DNA of 64,000 nt. It comes from Aerococcaceae bacterium DSM 111021. Lineage in GTDB: Bacteria > Bacillota > Bacilli > Lactobacillales > Aerococcaceae. Shown here piece by piece: positions 25,406 through 36,261 of the stretch. Location: positions 248,001-312,000 of the forward strand of contig JACCEK010000002.1 of the NCBI GenBank assembly GCA_020112395.1, given 5' to 3'. A program made the translations under genes and the position numbers. The notes beneath the pieces were generated by a model, which did no database searches, was not told where the DNA came from, and saw only the letters and a list, made by a program, of their open reading frames with translations. Numbering within the stretch: position 1 is the stretch's first letter; each line of letters begins with the position of its first letter.

Positions 25406-26917
25406 TTAAACAGTTTCTACAGCTGTCACTAAGCCTCCGTCAACAGGCTCTGGAACGACTTCAACACCAACATTTGCTGTCGCTTTTTTGTTACGACGTG
25501 CATTTAATTCAGCGTTAACTTCTTCCAATTTCTTATTATCTAAGTTATAGATAAAGTGGAAACCAATAAACATAATCACGTTACCTATAACTGCGAAGAT
25601 AATTGATAAGTTACGGATACCTAAAGAACTTTGAGTTGTCCACGTTGATGGGTCATTTGCCACTAATGTTGGTGCAATCATTGTAATTGCGAAAGGTACA
25701 ACCGAACTACTGATACCTTGCATCATTTTACGTCCCATTGAATACAGTGCGTACACTGACCCTTCGTTACGTGAGCCACTAATATATTCTTGGTAATCAA
25801 TAACATCTGACATTAAAGCCCAAGTATATAATGTTTGTCCGAAACCAATTGTTGTTGCTACTAAGATAATCCCTAAGTATACATATGGATTTGGTATTTC
25901 GATAAAATATGCGCCACTTAGTAAGATTGCTGCAAATATTAATGGATACGATGACACATTTTTCTTACCAAAACGCTTAACTAAAGCTGTTCCAAAGATT
26001 CCACCAAACACAAGCGGTGCAATATACATTAATGTTAAGTAAGAAGATAACGTTCCATCGTTATAATACATTTGAAGTGTTAATTGGTATAACTGGTTGG
26101 CACCCATTGTGAATAATAATAAACCTACAGCTGACACCATCATTCCCCAGAAAGGACGGTTCTTCGCTAAACTTTTAACTGTACTGATTACGCCGGCTTC
26201 AACGATTTCACCGTCTTCATTCAATTCAGGTTCTACAACCACACGCTCTTCAACGTTAAAGTATAGAATCGCGAATGATGCTAAAGCCACAAGTCCTAAT
26301 GCTCCAGCGATAATGAACATGTTTTGTCCAACGAACATACTTACTGTTTCCCCATTCACTGCTTGATTCTCATATACAAACATTGGAATGATAATTCCTA
26401 ATGGTAACGAAGCAAGAATCGCACCGTAACTTCTAACAGTCGATAATTGTGTTCTTTGAACTGGATCCGTTGTCATAACTGAGTTTAAAGCACCATAAGG
26501 TACGTTAACAACTGTATACGCTAAGTCCCAAGCTAAGTAAGTCACAAAACAAATTCCTAATCGTGCAACATAACTCCAGCCCGATGAATCAATAAACATT
26601 AACATTGGTACTAACGCTAGTACCGGCCCACCGTATTTAATCCAAGGTTTAAACTTGTCACCTTTAGCACGTGCACCAATTTTATCAATCAAGAACCCAG
26701 CAATCGGATCGTTAATCCCATCAAAAATCTTTGTAATTAAAATAATAATAGCCCAATGCTCTAAACGAATTCCAATGTGCTGCGTATAGAAGATAAATAG
26801 ATACGTCGATTGTAAAGCAAAACTCATGTTACATCCAAAGTCTCCGAAAAAATACCCAATCAAGTCACGTTTACCAAAAGGACGCTTGCCTTTTCTTAAT
26901 TCCACATTCTGTTCCAT
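25406..26917 (-). CDS. GPH-family sugar:cation symporter (MFS)
   Basis: This 503-residue protein has twelve hydrophobic segments and belongs to the glycoside-pentoside-hexuronide:cation symporters (MelB/XylP/UidB group). It begins with GKRDLIGYFFGDFGCNMSF and has the conserved IFDGINDPIAGFLIDK loop after the second helix, followed by FKPWIKYGGPVLA. It imports a glycoside or hexuronide with sodium or protons; no sugar-cleaving gene lies next to it, so the substrate is open. The downstream FCD regulator hints at an acidic sugar. GAGGAG precedes the ATG. The C-terminus is a hydrophilic tail. Confidence 0.87.
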   Translation of the reverse strand: MEQNVELRKGKRPFGKRDLIGYFFGDFGCNMSFALQSTYLFIFYTQHIGIRLEHWAIIILITKIFDGINDPIAGFLIDKIGARAKGDKFKPWIKYGGPVLALVPMLMFIDSSGWSYVARLGICFVTYLAWDLAYTVVNVPYGALNSVMTTDPVQRTQLSTVRSYGAILASLPLGIIIPMFVYENQAVNGETVSMFVGQNMFIIAGALGLVALASFAILYFNVEERVVVEPELNEDGEIVEAGVISTVKSLAKNRPFWGMMVSAVGLLLFTMGANQLYQLTLQMYYNDGTLSSYLTLMYIAPLVFGGIFGTALVKRFGKKNVSSYPLIFAAILLSGAYFIEIPNPYVYLGIILVATTIGFGQTLYTWALMSDVIDYQEYISGSRNEGSVYALYSMGRKMMQGISSSVVPFAITMIAPTLVANDPSTWTTQSSLGIRNLSIIFAVIGNVIMFIGFHFIYNLDNKKLEEVNAELNARRNKKATANVGVEVVPEPVDGGLVTAVETV

Positions 26918-26939
26918 ATATATTCTCCTCGAAATTTTT

Positions 26940-26962
26940 TAAAAGTTGATTTTTCAACTTTA
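26940..26962 (-). promoter_or_regulatory. Palindrome in the leader of the symporter gene
   Basis: AAAGTTGA and TCAACTTT flank a short T-rich centre, 23-45 bases upstream of the symporter start. It could be an operator, perhaps for the neighbouring GntR-type regulator, or a leader hairpin that affects ribosome access. No flanking promoter is clear enough to call. Confidence 0.35.
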
Positions 26963-27441
26963 TTTGAATACAATGGAAGTTGCGAAAATTTATTGAGTAC
27001 GCCAATACTCAAACTTTTTTGCAAACTTCACGAAGGACTACAGTATGCTTTCCAGGTATTGCTGTAGTCTTTTTTATACATTTCTCTCGAACTTCTAACC
27101 CAAACCTACTCGCCGACTTTCCTAATAAGAAACTTTGTCATCAGACGACTTTCTATAAACCCTATTATAACAGAGAATAAAACGGTTACAAGTATAAAAG
27201 TTTAAATTTTAACTATTTTATTTATAAGTTATTTCCTATACAGAAACCATGCGTTGCCAAAAGTATATATAATAGCACTTTCCATGAATTGATTGTGAAC
27301 GAAAATTGGCAAACATTAATAAAATATATTACTAGATTATTTGAGTTTTTATGTAAATCGCCCTGTTGTGGGATAGTTATTGCTGAAATTGAAACTTAAC
27401 TTTCAGGTCATCACACCACATTAGGCTGGACTTTTCCACTT
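26963..27441. other. Intergenic region upstream of the symporter gene
   Basis: No gene is seen. A hairpin with GACTACAG and CTGTAGTC arms (27036-27069) is followed by six T on the plus strand and looks like a terminator, although no plus-strand gene precedes it. From about 27360 onwards decayed type A repeat units occur at 27366 and 27406, in step with the complete unit at 27442. Confidence 0.45.
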
Positions 27442-27472
27442 GCGGGTCGTCATAAATCCCACCACAACCCGC
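27442..27472. repeat. Type A repeat unit
   Basis: GCGGGTCGTCA and ACCACAACCCGC form the two arms of a 31-bp imperfect palindrome. Two decayed relatives lie about 39 and 81 bases to the left, so this is the preserved end of a short row. It lies downstream of the groEL terminator. Confidence 0.7.
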
Positions 27473-27492
27473 ATCAACACTCCACCAAAAAA

Positions 27493-27537
27493 GCCTCCCG
27501 CCCTACTTCATCACATGGATAAAGTAGGCCGAGAGGC
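27493..27537 (-). terminator. groESL operon terminator
   Basis: A long stem (GCCTCCCGCCCTACTT against AAGTAGGCCGAGAGGC) is followed on the minus strand by six T. It lies about 45 bases after the groEL stop codon. Confidence 0.88.
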
Positions 27538-27582
27538 CCATTAATCTATTTAATTCAATTTACATTAATGATTAAGCTGAGC

Positions 27583-29220
<1,638 letters not shown>

Positions 29221-29231
29221 TTAATTTGAAA

Positions 29232-29559
<328 letters not shown>

Positions 29560-29642
29560 ACTTATGTTTATATAATAGTCTAAATTGGTCAAAAAATCAA
29601 GCGATAGAGTTTTATTTTTATTTAATTTTTTGCAGAAAAAAA

Positions 29643-29662
29643 AGCACCCACCACGGCGTGCT
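29643..29662 (-). terminator. rex terminator
   Basis: AGCAC and GTGCT arms with further internal pairing are followed by eight T on the minus strand. It lies just past the rex stop codon. Confidence 0.7.
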
Positions 29663-29669
29663 CCACATC

Positions 29670-30332
29670 TTACTTTTTCTCAAAATCAGAGAAATCCTCT
29701 GCATCATCCATATTACTATCAATAAAGTATATTAAGGTCTGTAATTCATTCGTTAAGTCAACGTTCTGGACGCGTACACTACGTGGCACTTCAAAACGAA
29801 GTGGTGTAAAGTTCATAATCCCTTTAACTCCCGCTTCAATAATTCGGTCCACAATATCTGACGCCACAACTTGAGGCACGGATAAGATAATAATCTCAAT
29901 CTGTTGTTGACGAATCTGCTCCTCAAGTTCATCCATCGAATAGACTGGCACACCTTGTTGAATCGTTCCAACAATCTCAGGATTCACATCAAACGCAGCA
30001 CCAATACGGACGTTACTGCTTTTTCGGAAATTATAATTAATCAGTGCATTCCCCAAATTACCTACACCCACTAATCCAACCGACGTTAAACGGTCCTGAT
30101 TCAAAATCCGTGAGAAAAAATCGAGTAAATGATCTACATCATATCCATACCCACGTTTTCCCAACGCTCCAAAATACGAAAAATCACGACGAATCGTCGC
30201 ACTATCTACCTTCACAGCTTCACTTAATTCCGTTGATGAAATACGTTTTTTTCCTGCATGTTGCAAGAAACGTAAATACCTATGATAGATGGGTAATCTC
30301 AGGGCAGTCGCTTTAGGAATATCTTTCGCCAT
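29670..30332 (-). CDS. rex: Redox-sensing transcriptional repressor Rex
   Basis: The 220-residue protein has an N-terminal winged helix (residues about 1-80, with [24 protein letters not shown]) and a Rossmann domain with [16 protein letters not shown] that senses NADH/NAD+. [19 protein letters not shown] is the typical C-terminal stretch. Rex represses fermentative and respiratory genes until NADH rises. In Bacillus, rex lies between ydiF/moaC and groES; the same neighbourhood is kept here, although a NERD gene and a repeat array separate it from ydiF. GAGGAGG precedes the ATG. Confidence 0.96.
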   Translation of the reverse strand: MAKDIPKATALRLPIYHRYLRFLQHAGKKRISSTELSEAVKVDSATIRRDFSYFGALGKRGYGYDVDHLLDFFSRILNQDRLTSVGLVGVGNLGNALINYNFRKSSNVRIGAAFDVNPEIVGTIQQGVPVYSMDELEEQIRQQQIEIIILSVPQVVASDIVDRIIEAGVKGIMNFTPLRFEVPRSVRVQNVDLTNELQTLIYFIDSNMDDAEDFSDFEKK

Positions 30333-30571
30333 AAATTGCCTCCTCCTAGGTTTGTCATTAGTTCTCTATAAGTCATGCTCATTATAGCATCCATTCACAA
30401 TCTTTTCCAAATATAACCATTGAACGATTACAGTCATTGTGAATTAACACCCCAATATGCACAACTTTTACATTCTAATACATTTCGTATTGATAATAAA
30501 GCTTTTTCTATGTGAAAATAGATAAGAATATGAAAAAATCGGAATATATCGTAAAACAAACCCGATAAACA
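30333..30571. other. rex upstream region
   Basis: No gene is seen. Two exact inverted 9-mers, ATTCACAAT (30393-30401) and ATTGTGAAT (30436-30444), each resemble a Rex half-site and could take part in autoregulation, but they face outward rather than forming the usual TTGTGAA-TTCACAA operator. Confidence 0.35.
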
Positions 30572-30678
30572 TGCACTCGCTATTGCTGCGAGTGCTCCTT
30601 TACTTCTAATTTAGCACTCGTCAACTCCGCGAATGCTCCTTTATCCTTAATCTAGCACTCGCCGACTTCGCGAATGCT
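30572..30678. repeat. Tandem array, type D, exact 41-bp pitch
   Basis: GCACTCG recurs at 30573, 30614 and 30655 (41-bp steps). Each unit begins with an inverted repeat of about 23 bp (in the first, GCACTCG and CGAGTGC are perfect arms) and ends with an AT-rich spacer of about 18 bp. The last unit stops three bases from the stop codon of the NERD gene at 30682. Confidence 0.85.
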
Positions 30679-30681
30679 ATC

Positions 30682-31659
30682 TCAGTCGCCATAATCCCTA
30701 TACTTGAACTTTACTCCCTTAAAGGCATCATCCATTCGCTTCATAGGATTAATATAATTTGCAGAGCGACCAACCTTTATCAGTTTAAAATGTTTTTTGA
30801 ATACCAACTTAATTGTGTTCTGGATTTCCTGATTATTTTTATAGTAATCAAGTATGGTTTTTCGAAGCGGCTCATCATAATCCAATATCGCCAAGTCGCA
30901 TATCGTCCGAAGCACCGCCTTTTCTTTCGACTCCTGGTAACCACACGTCCGACAGCTTACATGATACCTTTTTGACTCAACATCCATCTCATACCCACCG
31001 CACCCACAACATACAATCCCGCGGTACACCCCTTTCACATCCACCTCAACCGGCCGCTTTTTGGGAACCACCCGATCCGTCGTTTGCTCTTTTAACCGCT
31101 TCACCACTTCTTCCGGAACCCAACTCGTCCCCCAACTAGCGTCCTGGTCCAATTGGCGAATGTACTCCTTCACTTGCCACCGCTTCAAATACTGCCCCTC
31201 CACTCGCTCATCAAAAATTGCCACCGTATCCTCTTCATTAATCAACACCAATTTAGGCTCAATTTCAGCCCGGATGTTTATCTCACTTACTACCCCTTCA
31301 AATATCTCTCCCGCTCGCTTCATTTGAGTAAAGAAATCTCGCTTTAATTTCCAACCTTTATTTCTCCAAACCCCGTCTCGGTACTCATACTGGCCACTCA
31401 AGTTCTTCACCTCAAACATATGAATCCCTGTCTTCGATACAATCACCGCATCAATTTGCGTATCTCCGTACTTCTTTTCAAAATTTAAATCCATCATTAG
31501 AATCACCCCATTCGGGAGTACCTCTAAAGCAATCTTTTCTAACTGTACTTCCCCAATATACCCATTTCGACCATTAACTAACACCCACTTATCGCTTCCG
31601 ACTAATACACACCGCTCATTCAATATCTCCATGTAAACTAATTCAATCGGTTTTTCCAT
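30682..31659 (-). CDS. NERD-domain protein with zinc ribbon
   Basis: The 325-residue protein has a NERD (nuclease-related) domain at residues about 20-170. Within it, DTQIDAVIVSKTGIHMFEVKN carries the D...EXK pattern of restriction-like nucleases. A zinc ribbon follows at about 218-245 (CCGCG ... CRTCG), then a helical C-terminal region. A paralogue with the same layout lies at 47.5-48.4 kb. NERD proteins are thought to act on DNA, but no role is established for this architecture. It lies between rex and ydiF, where other Firmicutes have no such gene, and a 41-bp repeat array meets its 3' end. GGAGG precedes the ATG. Confidence 0.8.
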   Translation of the reverse strand: MEKPIELVYMEILNERCVLVGSDKWVLVNGRNGYIGEVQLEKIALEVLPNGVILMMDLNFEKKYGDTQIDAVIVSKTGIHMFEVKNLSGQYEYRDGVWRNKGWKLKRDFFTQMKRAGEIFEGVVSEINIRAEIEPKLVLINEEDTVAIFDERVEGQYLKRWQVKEYIRQLDQDASWGTSWVPEEVVKRLKEQTTDRVVPKKRPVEVDVKGVYRGIVCCGCGGYEMDVESKRYHVSCRTCGYQESKEKAVLRTICDLAILDYDEPLRKTILDYYKNNQEIQNTIKLVFKKHFKLIKVGRSANYINPMKRMDDAFKGVKFKYRDYGD

Positions 31660-31771
31660 TTACAAAAGCCTCCTCGACTAATATCTACCTATATATAGAT
31701 ACAAAATTTAAGTCGATTTCCATTTTTATTTTTGCTTTTTTAAAAATAATTCGCAAAGCGGCGAAGCGAAA

Positions 31772-31876
31772 CCTTGACAATGAGAACGAGTGAAGTAGCC
31801 TAAATTGGCTTAGCTGTCCTGCTGGACGGCTTATTTAAGGCATTGGAACTTCACCCGTCGAGGCTCGTTGTCAAGG
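31772..31876. ncRNA. Long imperfect hairpin, possible structured RNA or MITE
   Basis: About 105 bases fold into one long stem. Positions 31772-31784 (CCTTGACAATGAG) pair with 31864-31876, then GTGAAGT (31790-31796) with ACTTCAC (31848-31854), GCCT with AGGC and AAAT with ATTT further in, and GTCC/GGAC at the tip with a TGCT loop. It lies between the NERD gene and ydiF in a spacer without a gene of its own, about 115 bases upstream of the ydiF start. There is no T-run, so it is not a simple terminator. I do not recognise the family; strand is undetermined. Confidence 0.45.
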
Positions 31877-31989
31877 GCGCGCATTAGGAAGTCTTCTTAT
31901 CTACTTAGCTTGCATCCAACCAAATTCATTTGTGAAGCACCCCCTTGTGAGCTATAATAATGGGGAGTTTAAACAGAAGGAGTAATCAC

Positions 31990-33963
31990 ATGATTTTACT
32001 ACAAGCTAATGACGTGGCTCGTCGCTTCGCTGATGTGACGCTGTACGAGAACGTTTCTTTTAATATCCAAACCAATGACCGCATCGCTCTAGTTGGGCGA
32101 AATGGTGCGGGGAAATCAACTTTAATCAACCAAATTATGAAAACCGAACCCATCTCTGAAGGGGAAATTACCCGTGCGCGCGATTTGCGTGTCGGCTACT
32201 TAGAACAACATGTGTCGATTGATTCCGACCGATCAATTTGGGATGAAATGCTGAACGTCTTCTCCGACACTTTAGCTCTTCGTGACAAAGCTGAAGCAGC
32301 GGCCGAGCGCGTCGCGGAGTTAAGTGAAGATTGGGAATCCAAAGAATATCAAGATGCTTTAAGCACTTACGACAGCATCCAAAATCAATTATCGGAATCC
32401 AATGCCTACGGCGTCGAATCTGAAATCCGGACCGTTTTACATGGCTTCCGTTTCTATGAGAGCGACTACGACCGACCAGTCCAATCGCTTTCCGGCGGGC
32501 AAAAAACGAGACTGGCCTTAGCTCGTATCCTACTAATGTCTTATGATTTATTAATCTTAGACGAGCCGACAAACCACTTGGACATGGAAACGTTGAGCTG
32601 GCTGGAAGGTTACTTACGCGGTTACCGCGGAGCGCTTCTAATCGTGTCGCATGACCGTTACTTCTTAAATAAAGTGGCCAACCAAGTCATCGAACTGCGT
32701 AACAACACGCTTCACACGTACAAGGGGAATTATGATTTTTATTTGAAAGATAAAGCTTTGCGCCTTGAACAAGAATGGCGTGTCTACCAAAAGCAACAAG
32801 TCGAAATTGAAAAACTCGAAGACTTTGTAGCGAAAAATATCGTCCGAGCGTCAACAACCAAACGCGCACAAAGCCGCCGTAAAAAATTAGAAAAAATGGA
32901 CCGTATCGAGAAGCCGAAACAAGACGCCAAAGCACCGCGAATTGAATTCAGTGCCAACAAAGAAAGTGGCGCCCGCGTTATCGAAGCGCGCAACTTAACC
33001 GTTGGCTACGACCAACCGATTGCCGAGAACTTAAGCATGGACTTACGTCGCCAAGATGCGATTGCGATTGTCGGACCCAACGGGGTTGGTAAAACGACTT
33101 TCTTGAAGACGATTTTAAATCAAATTCCTGCCTTAGAGGGTGAAGTGGACTTTGGAAGTAATGTCGAAATTGGCTACTATGACCAAAATGTCAATCAATT
33201 AGACGGCAACCAAACCGTCCTCGAAACGCTTTGGCAAGCTCAAGACACAACAGACGAATGGAAAGTTCGCTCGATTTTAGGTAGTTTTTTATTCAGTGGC
33301 GAAGCTGTCGAGAAGAAAGTTTCAATGTTAAGCGGGGGCGAAAAAGCCCGTTTAAGTCTAGCGCTTCTAGCAACGGATCACGATAATACACTTCTACTCG
33401 ATGAGCCGACCAACCACTTGGACATCGATAGCAAGGAAGTGTTGGAAGACGCCCTCATCGATTACGACGGGACCCTACTGTTCGTCTCGCATGACCGCTA
33501 CTTTATCAACCGCATCGCCACCAATATATTGGAGATTACACCCGAAGGCGCAACGCTTTACCTAGGGGATTACGACTACTATATCGAGAAAAAACGCGAG
33601 CTTGAAGAGATAGAAGCCTTACGAGACAATGGTGAAAAGAATACTGCGGAAGCACCCAAAAAAGAAATGTCACAAAACCAATTCAGCTACGAAGAAACCA
33701 AGACCCTCAAAAAAGACTTGCGCAAACTTCAAGCCAAAGTCGACGAGTCAATGGAAGAAAGCGAATTGATGGATGAGTTGATCACGAAGCTTGAAGCGGA
33801 TATGATCACAGCCAGTGAGGCCAACGATCAACCTAGATTAGCCGACCTCAACCAAGAGTTGATTGCAGCCAACGAGCGCCAATCAAGTGCGATGGAACAA
33901 TGGGAACAAGCAAGTATTGAACTTGAAAGCTTTATGGAAGAACATCCAGGGATTGAGATATAG
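31990..33963 (+). CDS. ABC-F family ATPase, YdiF-like
   Basis: The 657-residue protein has two ABC ATPase domains in tandem and no membrane segments, the mark of ABC-F translation factors. Walker A motifs are GRNGAGKST and GPNGVGKTT, signatures are LSGGQKTRLALA and LSGGEKARLSLA, and each domain ends in LDEPTNHLD. A charged linker (residues about 245-320) lies between them and a coiled coil (about 575-650) at the end. ABC-F proteins bind the ribosomal E site. The neighbourhood tsaD-ydiF-rex-groES matches B. subtilis, so YdiF is the likely orthologue, though here it is on the opposite strand from tsaD. GAAGGAG is seven bases before the chosen ATG; a longer in-frame start lacks one. Confidence 0.92.
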   Translation: MILLQANDVARRFADVTLYENVSFNIQTNDRIALVGRNGAGKSTLINQIMKTEPISEGEITRARDLRVGYLEQHVSIDSDRSIWDEMLNVFSDTLALRDKAEAAAERVAELSEDWESKEYQDALSTYDSIQNQLSESNAYGVESEIRTVLHGFRFYESDYDRPVQSLSGGQKTRLALARILLMSYDLLILDEPTNHLDMETLSWLEGYLRGYRGALLIVSHDRYFLNKVANQVIELRNNTLHTYKGNYDFYLKDKALRLEQEWRVYQKQQVEIEKLEDFVAKNIVRASTTKRAQSRRKKLEKMDRIEKPKQDAKAPRIEFSANKESGARVIEARNLTVGYDQPIAENLSMDLRRQDAIAIVGPNGVGKTTFLKTILNQIPALEGEVDFGSNVEIGYYDQNVNQLDGNQTVLETLWQAQDTTDEWKVRSILGSFLFSGEAVEKKVSMLSGGEKARLSLALLATDHDNTLLLDEPTNHLDIDSKEVLEDALIDYDGTLLFVSHDRYFINRIATNILEITPEGATLYLGDYDYYIEKKRELEEIEALRDNGEKNTAEAPKKEMSQNQFSYEETKTLKKDLRKLQAKVDESMEESELMDELITKLEADMITASEANDQPRLADLNQELIAANERQSSAMEQWEQASIELESFMEEHPGIEI

Positions 33964-33970
33964 ACAAAAA

Positions 33971-34000
33971 GACCAGACTTCAATTGGAGTCTGGTCCTTT
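33971..34000 (+). terminator. ydiF terminator
   Basis: GACCAGACT and AGTCTGGTC form a 9-bp stem with an eight-base loop, followed by CTTTT. It begins eight bases after the stop codon. Confidence 0.88.
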
Positions 34001-34043
34001 TGTCTATTTAATTGCTAATATTCATATGAAACACTCAGTAAGT

Positions 34044-34724
34044 CTAAGGTACTACCCAACCTTTGACTAATTCTCGGGCATGAAGATGTGCTGTATTTGA
34101 GATGTCAGTCTCAGCAAGCATATCCTTAGCTTGAGCCGGAACAACATATTCTTTTAGTAACACGCGCGACTGCTCAACAAAGCCTAAGTCCACAAAGCGT
34201 AGATCCTCCACTTGATACCGCGTCCCCACTCGCACCGCTTGATCCACCTCATCCGAAAAACGTACCCAGGATTGCGTCACCATATAATCGCGGTTTCCAA
34301 TTCGGAACACATAAGCACCTTGTAGAGTTTCCCCTAAGAATTCCACTGGCTCATTCACTTGGACTTCCTCATAAAAGCTAACCGCTTCAAAAGCTTCTTT
34401 AAAATACCCCTCGCGATATGCTTTCGTTTCCATCGTCGAATACGGCATATCAATCATAAAAAATGTCCGCTTGAAATCACGAATCGCTGCCGTCTCCTGA
34501 CCCGTTTGTTGAAGCAAATCCCCATGAGTCGAGTACCCATGAACAACGACTACCCCAAACACCGCAAATGTAATCAGCGTGACAATTAAAATAATTTTCG
34601 GAATTAATAAGTTTATATAATAAAGACATGAGACTAATAACACGGACAAAATAACTACCGCTAACAAGCCCCAGGCAAAATGCCCGTAATAAAAACGCTC
34701 CATCGCTATCCATTGCTCGTACAT
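34044..34724 (-). CDS. Membrane-anchored protein of unknown function
   Basis: This 226-residue protein has two hydrophobic helices near the N-terminus (residues about 16-37 and 40-63) and a soluble C-terminal part of about 160 residues, probably extracytoplasmic. I do not recognise the family. The soluble part contains VEFLGETLQGAYVFRIGNR and YMVTQSWVRFSDEVD, which look like a beta-rich domain. It stands alone between ydiF (convergent) and a 41-bp repeat array (upstream). GGGGG five bases before the ATG supports the start. Confidence 0.7.
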   Translation of the reverse strand: MYEQWIAMERFYYGHFAWGLLAVVILSVLLVSCLYYINLLIPKIILIVTLITFAVFGVVVVHGYSTHGDLLQQTGQETAAIRDFKRTFFMIDMPYSTMETKAYREGYFKEAFEAVSFYEEVQVNEPVEFLGETLQGAYVFRIGNRDYMVTQSWVRFSDEVDQAVRVGTRYQVEDLRFVDLGFVEQSRVLLKEYVVPAQAKDMLAETDISNTAHLHARELVKGWVVP

Positions 34725-34806
34725 ATTAGCCCCCTAAAATTTCAGTAACCTTATTTTATAATATTTAACAGGCAATATCCATTAGAGATTGGGTTATGCG
34801 CGCATT

Positions 34807-34879
34807 CGGGTCGTCGCGGGAGCTCACGATAACCCGGTAACCTGTTTGCGGGTTGTCGTCAGTTTTACGACAACCCGCA
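34807..34879. repeat. Two tandem type A units
   Basis: CGGGTCGTCG at 34807 and CGGGTTGTCG at 34849 are 42 bp apart. The second unit is an almost ideal hairpin (34848-34878): 12-bp perfect arms (GCGGGTTGTCGT) with a seven-base loop, then a ten-base spacer to the type B array. Confidence 0.8.
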
Positions 34880-34888
34880 AAGTGATTT

Positions 34889-35170
34889 GACTACCATACC
34901 AGTTTTCATATGATAGGTAAGAGGCGCTTGACTACCATACCAGTTTTCATATGATAGGTAAGAGGCGCTTAACTACCATACCAGTTTTCATATGATAGGT
35001 AACGAGGCGCTTGACTACCATACCAGTTTTCATATGATAGGTAACGAGGCGCTTGACTACCATACCAGTTTTCATATGATAGGTAACGAGGCGCTTGACT
35101 ACCATACCAGTTGCCATATGGGAGGTAACAGAGCCTTAACTACCATACCAGTTTTCATATGATAGGTAAG
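34889..35170. repeat. Tandem array, type B, 41/42-bp pitch
   Basis: Seven units start (GACTACC or AACTACC) at 34889, 34930, 34971, 35013, 35055, 35097 and 35138; steps are 41 or 42 bp. The core CCAGTTTTCATATG is nearly invariant except in the sixth unit (CCAGTTGCCATATG). The one-base step changes come from an extra C in the spacer (AACGAGG against AAGAGG). A single diverged copy lies at 24.15 kb. The array lies between the membrane protein gene and the tsaD terminator. Confidence 0.92.
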
Positions 35171-35196
35171 AAGCCAATTGGCACCACATAAAAACA

Positions 35197-35221
35197 GACC
35201 TCCAGCCTAAGCTCGGAGGTC
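35197..35221 (-). terminator. tsaD terminator
   Basis: GACCTCC and GGAGGTC arms, with a smaller inner AGC/GCT pairing, are followed by TGTTTTT on the minus strand. It lies 16 bases past the tsaD stop codon. Confidence 0.85.
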
Positions 35222-35237
35222 CATTCTCGCACTATTT

Positions 35238-36260
35238 CTACTCACCCAACATCAAGCCAGGCATCGCATTAATATCTAATTCACTAAAATCACGGTCCGC
35301 ATACATATGATGTGCACTCGCACCAATCATCGCAGCATTATCTCCGCATAATTTAAGTGGCGGAATGATCAATTCCACTTCCGGAAACTCTTGGGCCAAT
35401 CGCTCAGTCAACGCACTTCGCAAGCCAGAGTTGGCCGCGACCCCACCGGCTAAGATAAACTGACGCACTTCTGGATGTTCACGCAATGCTTTCGACGTCT
35501 TTTCAACTAGCACTTCCACTGCAGCTGCTTGGAAACTCGCCGCCAAATCCGCAGGAACAACTTCCTCACCGCGCTGATTCGCGTTATGTACCGTATTCAT
35601 GACTGCACTCTTCATTCCAGAAAAACTAAAGTCAAAATTATCTTCATGCATCATCGCACGCGGAATCGCGTAAGCATCTGGATTCCCTTTACCTGCCAAC
35701 TCATCTAAATATTTCCCAGCAGGGTAAGGTAAATCTAAGATCCGCCCAACTTTGTCATAGGCTTCACCAACCGCATCATCTTGCGTTTCACCGATGATTT
35801 CAAAGTTGAATTCTTCTTTCATATACACAAGTTCCGTATGCCCACCGCTGACAATCAATGCCATCAGTGGAAACTGTAGTGGCTTCACTAACTGGCTCGC
35901 ATAAATATGCCCCGCCAAGTGATTCACCGCCAACAAAGGTTTATCATGCACCATCGCCAAAGCTTTCCCAGCAGTCACCCCAACTAAGAGAGCACCAACG
36001 AGCCCGGGCCCCTGCGTCACCGCCACTGCGTCCATCTCATCAACGTCATGACCACTTTCTTCCAAAGCCATATCAATCACTTGCGTAATCTGCTCAACAT
36101 GGTGACGGCTCGCCACTTCCGGCACAACCCCACCAAAACGCATATGACTTTTAATTTGAGAAGCGACAATGTTCGACAAAATCTCGCGCCCATCTTGAAT
36201 AACCGCCACACTCGTCTCATCACAACTCGACTCAATCGCCAAAATTAAAGATTCACTCAC
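35238..36260 (-). CDS. tsaD: tRNA N6-adenosine threonylcarbamoyltransferase TsaD
   Basis: The 340-residue protein has the ASKHA fold of the Kae1/TsaD family. It begins [16 protein letters not shown], carries the metal motif HLAGHIYA and the family pattern [16 protein letters not shown], and ends with [13 protein letters not shown] and CGDNAAMIG. It transfers the threonylcarbamoyl group to A37 of ANN-decoding tRNAs, together with TsaB (encoded three genes upstream) and TsaE (not in this window). A GTG start follows AAAGGAGG. It sits two bases from the rimI-like gene. Confidence 0.96.
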   Translation of the reverse strand: MSESLILAIESSCDETSVAVIQDGREILSNIVASQIKSHMRFGGVVPEVASRHHVEQITQVIDMALEESGHDVDEMDAVAVTQGPGLVGALLVGVTAGKALAMVHDKPLLAVNHLAGHIYASQLVKPLQFPLMALIVSGGHTELVYMKEEFNFEIIGETQDDAVGEAYDKVGRILDLPYPAGKYLDELAGKGNPDAYAIPRAMMHEDNFDFSFSGMKSAVMNTVHNANQRGEEVVPADLAASFQAAAVEVLVEKTSKALREHPEVRQFILAGGVAANSGLRSALTERLAQEFPEVELIIPPLKLCGDNAAMIGASAHHMYADRDFSELDINAMPGLMLGE

Positions 36261-36261
36261 A

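Noticed and set aside
26980-27180. 66-codon open frame on the plus strand
   Set aside because: It crosses a terminator-like hairpin, lacks a ribosome site and shows no recognisable domain.
30333-30681. moaC or other gene between ydiF and rex, as in Bacillus
   Set aside because: No such frame exists; the space holds a NERD gene, a repeat array and promoter sequence instead.
32168-32572. Open frame antisense to the ABC-F gene
   Set aside because: Arg-rich composition from reversed codons and no start signal; the ABC-F frame explains the region.
34889-35170. CRISPR or coding tandem repeat at 34.9 kb
   Set aside because: Units are near-identical throughout with no unique spacers, and the 41/42-bp period breaks any reading frame.
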